Assembly (NCBI GenBank): GCA_045540295.1
Contig: JAZQGY010000038.1
Span: 1 to 35,268, forward strand
Length of the DNA stretch: 35,268 bases
Direction of reading: 5' to 3'
DNA from: SIG452 sp045540295
GTDB lineage: Bacteria > Bacillota > Clostridia > UMGS1840
Translations under genes and position numbers: made by a program
Part shown: positions 1 to 6,580 of the stretch, in pieces
Position numbering within the stretch: the stretch's first letter is position 1
Layout: each line of letters opens with the position of its first letter
Notes under the pieces: model-generated
What the model saw: the letters and a program-made list of their open reading frames with translations, nothing else
The model's database searches: none
What the model was told of the DNA's origin: nothing

Positions 1-143
1 TTGTATATCCATTTCACAGGACTTTGACGCGAACCAAGAACGGAAAGAGCCATTTCTTTATGCTTATATTTGGGATAAAAATGTGCAAGTATCAACGGAA
101 GCAAGCAATCTACCAAAAGAATAATACTCCATAATATTTTCAT
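1..143 (-). CDS. Partial membrane protein, DUF998-like N-terminus
   Basis: Reading from an ATG at 143 toward the window edge gives 47 residues beginning MKILWSIILLVDCLLPLILA, with no stop before base 1, so the gene is cut by the window. The first 20 residues form a hydrophobic membrane segment or uncleaved signal. The following LSVLGSRQSPVKWIY stretch resembles the first loop of small DUF998-type multi-pass membrane proteins; that family match is from memory and tentative. It starts 25 bp after the stop of the DUF3795-like gene and reads the same way, so it is probably the last visible gene of the same transcript. The Shine-Dalgarno sequence is weak. Confidence 0.55.
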   Translation of the reverse strand, partial: MKILWSIILLVDCLLPLILAHFYPKYKHKEMALSVLGSRQSPVKWIY

Positions 144-168
144 ATATCTCAACCCTACAAATTCTTAT

Positions 169-624
169 TTATCGCTTTCTAAATACAATCAGTTCCGGAT
201 CTGAACAGTTTTCTCCATACTCAGCAACAAGTAAAAAGTCCATACCGGCTACAATACCAAAGCACTTTATCAGCTCACCATCGTTAAACTCACATGCAAC
301 CTGATTGCATAAATAGATTTCTTTATCATCAAGCAACTTTACCTCATAACCATTTGGCATAGGGTATGCTATATTTACATAAGAACCGTTTATTGGATAC
401 AAAGCTTCTATTTTATGCATACCCGGAATATTAAGACCATTAAATTCGCAAATCAAGGTCTGTTTTAGTTCGTTATATTTTTCTATGCCACCTAATTTTA
501 TGTACTTGTAAATAAAACACTCTTTTCCAAAAGGACAACCTTTTGATTCGGCACAACCTTTGCAATTATTGTTTTTTCCAAACCCACAATCGGCACAATT
601 AGCACCACAAATTGATTTATTCAT
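169..624 (-). CDS. DUF3795-like cysteine-rich protein
   Basis: A 151-residue protein when started at the ATG at 624. GGAGG lies six bases upstream of that ATG, and an upstream extension to 678 would run deep into the preceding gene. The N-terminus is rich in cysteine (CGANCADCGFG, then CKGCAESKGCPFGKEC), the pattern of the DUF3795 family, whose clustered cysteines are thought to bind zinc or an iron-sulfur cluster. The C-terminal 90 residues contain no domain I recognise. The start overlaps the end of the upstream zinc-ribbon gene by 8 bp, implying translational coupling. Biochemical function is unknown. Confidence 0.7.
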   Translation of the reverse strand: MNKSICGANCADCGFGKNNNCKGCAESKGCPFGKECFIYKYIKLGGIEKYNELKQTLICEFNGLNIPGMHKIEALYPINGSYVNIAYPMPNGYEVKLLDDKEIYLCNQVACEFNDGELIKCFGIVAGMDFLLVAEYGENCSDPELIVFRKR

Positions 625-940
625 TTTTATCCTCCGATTTTTTAAACATTCTTTCAAGCTCAGGACCGGTATATTCACGATTTAATCTGTCTGCATGGAT
701 TTCACTTTCTACCGGATACCAATCCTCATAAATTTTATCTGAATTTTCTGAAAATTTATTAAGCTTATAACACTGAATAATAAAATACGCACCGCAATTT
801 TTGCATCGCACAAGCTTTCTATACCCATCCTTACCATCATCCCAACGGTACAAAAACCACCTTATACTTCCATCAGGATTTTTAGGCTTTGGGTCGTATT
901 TTTTTATCAGTTCAAATTCTTCATTCTCACAGCATTTCAT
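617..940 (-). CDS. Small hypothetical zinc-ribbon-like protein
   Basis: A 107-residue protein beginning MKCCENEEFELIKKYDPKPK. The ATG at 940 is preferred over the one at 994: a GAGG motif sits eight bases upstream, and the 994-940 stretch reads in another frame as the tail of a decayed YoaP-like gene. A CxxC pair (VRCKNCGAYF) and an N-terminal CC pair could form one metal site. The rest is polar and charged (WDDGKDGYRK, EDWYPVESE). I do not recognise a family. It sits between the PAS/YoaP remnant and the DUF3795-like gene in the same orientation. Confidence 0.6.
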   Translation of the reverse strand: MKCCENEEFELIKKYDPKPKNPDGSIRWFLYRWDDGKDGYRKLVRCKNCGAYFIIQCYKLNKFSENSDKIYEDWYPVESEIHADRLNREYTGPELERMFKKSEDKNE

Positions 941-1098
941 TTCTTTTTCCTCGGGCAAGAATTTTTTCAAACTTCTTTTCTGACAATATTTCATGTGTTA
1001 CAAGCTCTCCGTCATAAAAAGTGAATATGTTGTAAATGGCGAAGGAGCATTTTTAGCTTTTTCTTTTGTATCAATTTGTATTCTTTAACGGTTGCCAT
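927..1098 (-). pseudogene. Frameshifted YoaP-like C-terminal remnant
   Basis: Beginning at an ATG at 1098, the minus strand reads MATVKEYKLIQKK. After a one-base frame change in an A-run it reads KAKNAPSPFTTYSLF, and after a second change in a T-run it reads YDGELVTHEILSEKKFEKIL to a TGA at 927-929. The joined peptide resembles the C-terminal YoaP-like domain that follows GNAT acetyltransferase domains in Bacillota; this match is from memory. The acetyltransferase part is absent, so the piece is both truncated and frameshifted. Both shifts are in homopolymers, so assembly error is possible for the frameshifts but not for the truncation. Confidence 0.5.
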
Positions 1099-1109
1099 CA
1101 TTTCACCTG

Positions 1110-1466
1110 CTAAAAATCATATAGGGGTTTTGTTTCTTTATTTCTGTACTCATGCTTTTCGTAATAGCCGATGAAGTTGCCGCCATCGTCACGAAGGGCT
1201 ACCATATACACATCCTTATTTTCCTCGTCATTGCGATAGGTGTAGATGATGTTATTATCCTTGCTTTCGCGAAACCAGGCAACCACTTTATCTATCATTT
1301 CATTGGCCTTTGGGGGATGGCAGTCTTTAATGCTATTACCCGTCAAGTCCTTATGATAACGCTCTATTGCTGATGGATTCATATATACAATAATATCGTC
1401 TATATCGCAAATAACCACAGGGGCTATGTCTTGGTCTAATACACTTTTTAATAATTTATTTAACAT
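1110..1466 (-). CDS. Single-domain PAS protein
   Basis: A 118-residue protein consisting almost only of one PAS fold: VVICDIDDIIVYMNPSAIERY near residues 17-37, a CHPPKANEMI segment near residue 50, and a terminal beta-hairpin (YMVALRDDGGNFIGYYEKHEY). The CHPPK segment is shared with PAS domains attached to DUF438 proteins. There is no output domain, so it probably acts as a free sensor or partner-binding module; its ligand is unknown. The start at 1466 has GGAGA six bases upstream, and a consensus promoter lies at 1503-1531. It heads the minus-strand accessory cluster. Confidence 0.75.
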   Translation of the reverse strand: MLNKLLKSVLDQDIAPVVICDIDDIIVYMNPSAIERYHKDLTGNSIKDCHPPKANEMIDKVVAWFRESKDNNIIYTYRNDEENKDVYMVALRDDGGNFIGYYEKHEYRNKETKPLYDF

Positions 1467-1502
1467 TTTATTTCTCCATTCGAAATGATCTTTTCTAACT
1501 TG

Positions 1503-1531
1503 ATTATACTACATCCTCTTAAGATTTTCAA
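1503..1531 (-). promoter_or_regulatory. Promoter of the PAS-led accessory cluster
   Basis: Reading the minus strand, TTGAAA (1531-1526) and TATAAT (1508-1503) are separated by exactly 17 bp and lie about 40 bp before the PAS gene start. This is a strong vegetative sigma-factor match. No operator-like repeat overlaps it. Confidence 0.65.
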
Positions 1532-1551
1532 CAATGCCAAAACAATTCATA

Positions 1552-1598
1552 ATTTTTTCTAGCATTTTTCTAGCATTTTTCTAGCACTTTTCTGGTGA
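1552..1598. repeat. 11-bp tandem repeat, about four copies
   Basis: The unit TTTTCTAGCAT is repeated head to tail about four times, the last copies diverging (TTTTCTAGCAC, then TTTTCTGGTG). It lies in the gene-free stretch between the accessory cluster and the envelope operon. No coding or regulatory role is apparent. Confidence 0.6.
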
Positions 1599-1649
1599 AA
1601 ACCCAAAAGATGTATCAAAAAGTGACAATACGAAATCTGCCAGAACAGT

Positions 1650-1685
1650 CAAGGCTTTGAATGGTTTTAACCCTTCAAAGCCTTG
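1650..1685. repeat. 36-bp near-perfect palindrome
   Basis: CAAGGCTTTGAA and TTCAAAGCCTTG are perfect 12-bp arms. The 12 bases between them (TGGTTTTAACCC) continue the symmetry with only one mismatched pair. No T-run follows on either strand, so it is not a standard terminator. It could be a binding site for a dimeric protein or part of a mobile-element end. Confidence 0.6.
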
Positions 1686-1726
1686 CATACGAGCATAGCG
1701 AGTATCAAAGTTCCCGGGACACAACC

Positions 1727-1743
1727 GCAATCTTTGATTGCGA
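1727..1743. repeat. Short hairpin CGCAATC-TTT-GATTGCG
   Basis: Seven-base perfect arms around a three-base loop, preceded by a palindromic GTTCCCGGGAC. It lies between the long palindrome and the tRNA-Ser fragment. I see no coding gene from 1467 to 1936; the stretch holds these repeats, the promoter at 1503-1531, the tRNA fragment and a terminator. Confidence 0.45.
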
Positions 1744-1838
1744 TGTTGGGTGGGGTTCTTCTTTTATACGGTTTTTATCGCTTTTTAACTTCCTTTAACT
1801 TCCGCTAATTTACTCTATCTAAAAAGATTGTCTAGGAG

Positions 1839-1891
1839 CTCGAAATCAGTTTGCGGGCAACCGCACGCGGGTTCGAATCTCACCCACTCTG
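1839..1891 (+). other. 3' half of a serine-type (class II) tRNA
   Basis: The segment reads as an anticodon loop CTCGAAA (anticodon CGA, serine), then a long variable arm with 5-bp stem (TGCGG/CCGCA, loop GCAA), a T-loop GTTCGAATC with stem carrying one C-A mismatch, and a 3' acceptor strand with G discriminator. The sequence before the anticodon loop does not pair with the anticodon 3' stem, no D-arm is present, and no CCA follows. It is therefore a fragment, not a gene. The left boundary exactly at the anticodon loop is typical of attachment-site duplications made by tyrosine integrases, but no integrase lies in the window. Confidence 0.55.
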
Positions 1892-1892
1892 C

Positions 1893-1924
1893 AAAAAAAC
1901 ACCTGATATTACAGGTGTTTTTTT
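1893..1924. terminator. Bidirectional intrinsic terminator
   Basis: A 13-bp perfect stem (arms 1893-1905 and 1912-1924, core ACACCTG/CAGGTGT, 6-base loop) has T-runs on both strands. On the minus strand it lies 12 bp after the stop of the glycosyltransferase/CsaB gene and would end the envelope operon. Confidence 0.85.
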
Positions 1925-1936
1925 ATCTTATAAAAA

Positions 1937-4141
1937 CTACTTTTCTTCCAGCAGGCTTCTTACGAAATCGGTATTGATTTTATTTTTTTCACGAAGCTCA
2001 TGGAGGCGGACAGACAAGTCGGTTCTGAGGCTTTCCCGATTGTTTAAGATTCGGTCTGCTTTGGAGGTGAAGCTCATTTTGGTGAATTCTAATAGTCCCA
2101 TATAAGTGTCTTGACCAAAGTACTTCATCACGCTTTCCACTTTGGGGTCGTATGCCAGACCGATGGACGGCACATTCGCCGCAAAGGCATATATCAGAAG
2201 ATGGAGTCTCATTCCCACGGCAAAAAGGGAATGCTTTGCCAGACCGATGCAGGTGTCAGCAGAGAGACGCTTGGAAATACAAACGGAATTGGTCAGCTTT
2301 GCATACTTCTGATTGATTGCCATATCGTGGGGATAGTGCATGGGAACAAACAGAAGCTCACACTGGTGACGGTTTTTCAATTCCTTTAAAGCCTCTAAAA
2401 GCTCTACTTCAAATATGGGAATGGTTTTCCATTCACGAAGAGACACTACCACATAGGGTTTGCCGTAAAGTTGGTAGCGGTAGAGCAGACTTTCTGCCTG
2501 TTCGGTATCTGCATCAGACAGCGCTACAACCGGGTCACAGGTTACTCTGGTCTTGGGATTGATAACGCCCATTTCATTTAACACATCCAGAGAATCTTCT
2601 TCTCTTAAGGTGATTACATCCACCATATTCAACACATTTTTGGCACGTTTACGGTTGCCTGCTTTTTTTACCGGACCGATACCGTTGGCATAGAGCATTA
2701 CCTTATTGCCAAGTTTCTTTGCCATTCGGATTAAGAATAGGTAGTATAGCAGAGATTTGGTGGAGGTTACGTCCTGGATGATGCTTCCGCCGCCGGACAC
2801 AAAGAGTTTGGAGTTTTTCAGTGCCTTGCGGATAGCAATAAAATTCCAGCGGTTGATGGCGTTTACTCGGTAGATCCGTTTGGTATCGGACGGACGGTTA
2901 GACAAAATCGTAATGCCGATATCGGGGTCATACTCACGGATATCATTAATAATCATTTTTAGAATGGCATCATCACCGGAATTGCGGAATCCGTAGTAAC
3001 CGGAGAGCACAATATCGGACGGCTTCATTTCGTAGAGCAAATCCTTGTATACCGAAATGGCATCCGCAGTCATCCGGCGTGCGGAATATTCGGATAATAC
3101 CATTGCACTTAAGCGGGAAACGGTTTCTGCTTTTTTTGTTTTTTCCATACGGTAAGCATCGCAGACGGAACGGACGATGTCTTCTTCAGTGGGGACTTTT
3201 AATCCACGGCAGGTGAAGTTTGCCAGTTTCAGCTTGGCAAAATCACTTTCTGTCAGTACCCCGTGGTGACCGTAGCTTCCGGTCAGCACCACAATTTTTC
3301 CTGCTGCCATTGCTTCCAGTGCGGCACGGGAAATTCCCACAAACACATCTGCCAATGCAATAATTCTGTTGACGTCATTACGTTTGCCCGTCATAATGAC
3401 AGTGCGGTTGCCTAAGGTGCGATTGATTTCTTCCGCTTTTTGGGATAATTCTTCGTAGGCATCACCGTCACCTACGATAATAATTTGCACATCTTTTAAT
3501 TTTCGGTTAATTTCTTCAGCACGTTGCAACAGAAGATAGGCGCTGTCGCAGTTGCCTTTTTCCAAACGGCATACACAAACAATTTTTTTGGAATTCTCCC
3601 GAATGCCAAACTCTTTGATAAAATCTTCATCCGGAGTGATTCCCACAAAGTCTTTTTCGTTAATACCGTTTACAGTGATGGTGATGTCCTTGGTTTTCAT
3701 ACGACTGTTGCGGATTAAATGACGTTTTAGGTCCTCCGAAACAACCAAACATTTATCTCCCCAAACGGTAAATTTCTTCACTAAGGTGTTCTTGGTGAAG
3801 GCAAAGTGCAGAGTAGATACAAAGCCGAAGTGAAATTTACGCTTCAGCATATGTATAATCACATTGGGGATTCTGGCGTGAGAATGCACAATGTCAAACT
3901 GTTCTTCCTGCATCAGTTTTTTTAGGATTTTATAAGATTCCAAAATGCTTTTCGGCGTTTTGGAGGACAGGGGAGCGTAGGTGTGCGGGATGCCGCATCT
4001 GACCAGTTCATCTGCAAAGATACCGCCTTCGGACACAATCTGTACAGTATGACCTTCCGCTACCAGCCCTTTTGCCAACTCCACAATGTGGGTTTCGGCG
4101 CCGCCGATGTCCATTTTCATGGATGCCAGTAATATTTTCAT
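1937..4141 (-). CDS. GT4 glycosyltransferase fused to CsaB-type pyruvyltransferase
   Basis: A 734-residue two-domain protein. Residues 1 to about 370 are a GT-B glycosyltransferase of family 4: an N-terminal MKILLASMKMDIGGAE nucleotide-sugar fold and a C-terminal RLEKGN... and ALEAMAAGK signature. From a methionine at about residue 372 the protein is a polysaccharide pyruvyl transferase of the CsaB family (SGYYGFRNSGDDAIL, FVSGGGSIIQD, NGIGPV, GMRLHLLIYA). CsaB adds a ketal pyruvate to secondary cell-wall polymer, which anchors SLH-domain surface proteins; the GT4 part probably builds the same glycan. The ATG at 4141 is chosen because GT4 proteins begin there and it follows the upstream stop at 4173; upstream in-frame TTG codons would overlap that gene. 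Last gene of the operon. Confidence 0.85.
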   Translation of the reverse strand: MKILLASMKMDIGGAETHIVELAKGLVAEGHTVQIVSEGGIFADELVRCGIPHTYAPLSSKTPKSILESYKILKKLMQEEQFDIVHSHARIPNVIIHMLKRKFHFGFVSTLHFAFTKNTLVKKFTVWGDKCLVVSEDLKRHLIRNSRMKTKDITITVNGINEKDFVGITPDEDFIKEFGIRENSKKIVCVCRLEKGNCDSAYLLLQRAEEINRKLKDVQIIIVGDGDAYEELSQKAEEINRTLGNRTVIMTGKRNDVNRIIALADVFVGISRAALEAMAAGKIVVLTGSYGHHGVLTESDFAKLKLANFTCRGLKVPTEEDIVRSVCDAYRMEKTKKAETVSRLSAMVLSEYSARRMTADAISVYKDLLYEMKPSDIVLSGYYGFRNSGDDAILKMIINDIREYDPDIGITILSNRPSDTKRIYRVNAINRWNFIAIRKALKNSKLFVSGGGSIIQDVTSTKSLLYYLFLIRMAKKLGNKVMLYANGIGPVKKAGNRKRAKNVLNMVDVITLREEDSLDVLNEMGVINPKTRVTCDPVVALSDADTEQAESLLYRYQLYGKPYVVVSLREWKTIPIFEVELLEALKELKNRHQCELLFVPMHYPHDMAINQKYAKLTNSVCISKRLSADTCIGLAKHSLFAVGMRLHLLIYAFAANVPSIGLAYDPKVESVMKYFGQDTYMGLLEFTKMSFTSKADRILNNRESLRTDLSVRLHELREKNKINTDFVRSLLEEK

Positions 4142-4172
4142 TTGGGGATTCACCACCGTTCTGTCTAATAAT

Positions 4173-4811
4173 TTAGGAGGAAAAGCTTGCGCCTTCCTCG
4201 TTGTAAAAGCCAAGTCGGGTTGCTAAAAATGCGGTTATGTGGATACCGCTATCTATCATTGCTTTCTTTAACAGCATGGGATTTAAGGTTTTTTCGTTTC
4301 CGCAGGCACAGTTTAAGGAAAGCATCACGCCGTCTTCGGTGTCAGTTACACTGTAGCGGAAAATCAGCTCTTTTAGGTTAATGGTTTTGGTTTTTCCTTT
4401 GGAGAATTTTTCCACTAAAATGGCTTCCTGATTCAAAAACGAACGGATTTTTTCGCCTTCCTCTGTGCGGATTACAATTTCGTAGTCAGCATTGGTGGTC
4501 TCGTTAAATTTGCGCAGGTTTTCGGTGTAGATTTCCACAGGAACAATTCCTTCGGGACTTGCCAGACGGAGTTTTTCCTTGATTTCTCCAAATAAAACGG
4601 AATCGGTATTCAGTTCAAAATCCAAAAACTCCTGTTTTCCCACAATGCCTAAGGGCAGGGGATTGGCAATGTTTAACACCATGTGAGGATTAAACCCTTC
4701 AGAGTACTTTAAAGGAAGACCGGTACGCTTTAGAATTTTTTGCACCGCCTTCATTAAGTCCAGATGAGAGATATAGGGCATATTTTTTTCAAACTGTAAT
4801 CTGATTTTCAT
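4173..4811 (-). CDS. DUF2344 (TIGR03936-type) radical SAM-associated protein
   Basis: A 212-residue protein starting MKIRLQFEKNMPYISHLDLM, the signature opening of the DUF2344 family; the YSEGFNPHMVLNIANPLPLG stretch is also characteristic. In most Clostridia this protein is encoded directly after a large B12-binding-like radical SAM protein, or fused to it, near ribonuclease G/E and ribosomal protein L21. Here that partner is absent and the gene sits 10 bp after the FemX-like gene. AAGGA lies eight bases before the ATG at 4811. It is presumed to act with a radical SAM enzyme in tRNA or rRNA modification, but its reaction is not established. Confidence 0.8.
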   Translation of the reverse strand: MKIRLQFEKNMPYISHLDLMKAVQKILKRTGLPLKYSEGFNPHMVLNIANPLPLGIVGKQEFLDFELNTDSVLFGEIKEKLRLASPEGIVPVEIYTENLRKFNETTNADYEIVIRTEEGEKIRSFLNQEAILVEKFSKGKTKTINLKELIFRYSVTDTEDGVMLSLNCACGNEKTLNPMLLKKAMIDSGIHITAFLATRLGFYNEEGASFSS

Positions 4812-4821
4812 AATAAGTTCC

Positions 4822-5877
4822 TTACTTGTTTTTGCGGAGGTAACGTTTTCTTCGTAATTCTCTGAAGATTCGTTCTCCGTGATGAACCGCCCAGTTGATA
4901 AAGGGGGAGAATACCACTTCGATTTCACCTAAAAATTCAGTAAATTCACCGTTGAAGCCTTTTTTGAAGCGGTACAGGCCGTATAAGGGGTTGTCTTCAC
5001 TTAAATCCCCGGACACGCCACGGAAATCGTAAATGTCGCATCCTTTTTCAATGGACCAGCGAATCATTTCCCATTGAAGCTGATAGTTGGGCATCACATT
5101 GCGGTATGCGTTGCCGGATGCACCGTATAAGTACCAAACTTTGTTGCCGTAGTAAATTGCCAAAGTGCCTGCAATGGGTTTGCCTTCGTAATCCGCCATG
5201 TACAGACGGGCATTTTCACCGTATACTTCCAGCATTTTTTCAAAATAGGATGCGGGACGCACCACAAACTCGTCACGAAGACCGGTTTCTTCCATCAGTT
5301 TCTGGAAGTCCTTCACATCTTCTTTTCCGCCTAACCGAACGGTAACACCCTTTTTCACGGAAAGACGGATGTTGTAACGTGTTTTGGAATGGAAGATGTT
5401 GAACACTTCCTCCTCGTCTTTTCCTGCCACATCCAGACGGAACACAAAACAGGGTTGAATCCCTTCAAAGTTTTTGCTTCCGGGGATAATTTTAAAGCCG
5501 GCATCCTTTAGATTTTCTTTGAACATTTCGTTGTCGCACTTTACATCGGGGTCTGCTTTGAATACATAAGCCTTGTGCTTTTTGGCAAGTTTTTTGATGC
5601 CGTCGTAGAGTTCCTTTAAGGTTTCCTTATCATCTAAATCACAGACGGGACCTCTGGGAGAATACATAATGGTTCTTTTAATTACAGGGACGGGACGGAT
5701 TAACACACTCATTGCACCTTTGATTTTGTTGTTATCATCGGTGCAGATTAAAATCACATTTTTCCATTCAGGCTTCATCTGTGCCCAGAGAATGGATTGC
5801 ATAAAATGCCCTTTGGGGTGATTTTTGTTAAATTCTTCGTATTCTTCGTATCTATCTTTTGTGAGTTCGGTTACCAT
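4822..5877 (-). CDS. FemX/FemAB-type lipid II aminoacyltransferase
   Basis: A 351-residue FemAB-family protein: two GNAT-like subdomains with HPKGHFMQSILWAQMK near residue 20, the SKTRYNIRLSVKKGV motif, PNYQLQWEMIRWSIEKGCDIYDFRG, and a C-terminal GLYRFKKGFNGEFTEFLGE. Such enzymes transfer amino acids from aminoacyl-tRNA to the peptide stem of lipid II on the inner membrane face; the amino acid added here cannot be read from sequence. The start is uncertain: ATG at 5877 is used, but 5889 is possible, and both overlap the end of gatD by about 26-38 bp. The C-terminus is basic (RRKRYLRKNK). Its place behind murT-gatD fits peptidoglycan peptide tailoring. Confidence 0.85.
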   Translation of the reverse strand: MVTELTKDRYEEYEEFNKNHPKGHFMQSILWAQMKPEWKNVILICTDDNNKIKGAMSVLIRPVPVIKRTIMYSPRGPVCDLDDKETLKELYDGIKKLAKKHKAYVFKADPDVKCDNEMFKENLKDAGFKIIPGSKNFEGIQPCFVFRLDVAGKDEEEVFNIFHSKTRYNIRLSVKKGVTVRLGGKEDVKDFQKLMEETGLRDEFVVRPASYFEKMLEVYGENARLYMADYEGKPIAGTLAIYYGNKVWYLYGASGNAYRNVMPNYQLQWEMIRWSIEKGCDIYDFRGVSGDLSEDNPLYGLYRFKKGFNGEFTEFLGEIEVVFSPFINWAVHHGERIFRELRRKRYLRKNK

Positions 5878-6580
5878 AATGCAAAACATATCCTTTCGCA
5901 AGTTTTTCGTGCTCGCAGGCAATGGGAGCAAGTTCAGGGAACGAGCCGTATTTTTTCTCAATGGCTCTTGCAATGAGCAGGTCACATAGTTCGGGATTTT
6001 TGGGGAGCAGGGGGCCTGAGAGATAGGTACCGATGAAATTTTTAAACATCACACCTTCGGATTTGTCCTCTCCGTTATTACCGTACCCGCTCAGCACGGT
6101 TCCTAAGGAAGCTGCACCGCCTGTAAGATAAGTGCGTCCCGTATGGTTTTCGAAGCCTGCAAGTATCCCTAAAGGAGAATTTAAGGCGATATTTCCGATG
6201 AGCTTTTGGTCGCCTGCCTTGGTGGTGACAGGAAGCAGTCCAAGCCCCTTATGCGAAATGCCTTCTGCTACAAAAGAATCTCCCAATATGGGATACCCTG
6301 TTGCCGCTGCTAAGAGAACACCGTTGCCATCACGGTAACGGAGGAGTTCTTCTTTGAAATCTGCCAGCTTCTCTGTAATTTTTACCAAATCTTTTTCGCT
6401 GCCGCCGCCTAAGTAGATGATATCCGCATCGGACAAATCCAGATTCTCCTCAAAAGAGACAGGCATCACGTCAAGCTCAATGTTTCTCAGTTTGCACCGT
6501 TTGGAAAACACGGTGATGTTTCCGCGGTCGCCATATAAGTTTAACAGTTCGGGGAACAGATGAAGTAACTTTAGTTTCAT
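5852..6580 (-). CDS. gatD: GatD-like subunit of lipid II isoglutaminyl synthase, catalytic Cys missing
   Basis: A 242-residue class I glutamine amidotransferase-like protein of the CobQ/GatD type. It aligns by eye with Staphylococcus GatD over its whole length: LNLYGDRGNI, YLGGGSEKD, GFENHTGRTYL (His146) and FIGTYLSGPLLPKNPEL. GatD normally releases ammonia from glutamine for MurT, which amidates D-glutamate in lipid II. The nucleophile motif, ICGGYQ in S. aureus, is here AATGYP: the cysteine position is Ala93 (codon 6304-6302), and the next residue is Thr. No nearby cysteine can substitute. Glutaminase activity is therefore not expected, though the fold and His remain. The start codon overlaps the murT stop (ATGA), so the pair is translationally coupled. 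Confidence 0.88.
   Translation of the reverse strand: MKLKLLHLFPELLNLYGDRGNITVFSKRCKLRNIELDVMPVSFEENLDLSDADIIYLGGGSEKDLVKITEKLADFKEELLRYRDGNGVLLAAATGYPILGDSFVAEGISHKGLGLLPVTTKAGDQKLIGNIALNSPLGILAGFENHTGRTYLTGGAASLGTVLSGYGNNGEDKSEGVMFKNFIGTYLSGPLLPKNPELCDLLIARAIEKKYGSFPELAPIACEHEKLAKGYVLHYGNRTHKR

Noticed and set aside
617..994. Longer start (994) for the zinc-ribbon gene
   Set aside because: The extra 18 residues overlap the YoaP-like remnant read in another frame, and the internal ATG at 940 has the better-placed ribosome binding site.
1748..1889. A tmRNA-like or other RNA closed by GGGTGGG (1748-1754) pairing with CCCACTC (1883-1889)
   Set aside because: The pairing is possible but the inside lacks a tag reading frame or pseudoknots that I can see, and the 3' part aligns better as a serine tRNA with its acceptor one base further on.
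1851..2105. Open reading frame on the plus strand starting in the tRNA fragment
   Set aside because: It begins in the T-arm sequence, crosses a terminator and runs antisense to the CsaB domain; a typical tRNA-derived artefact.
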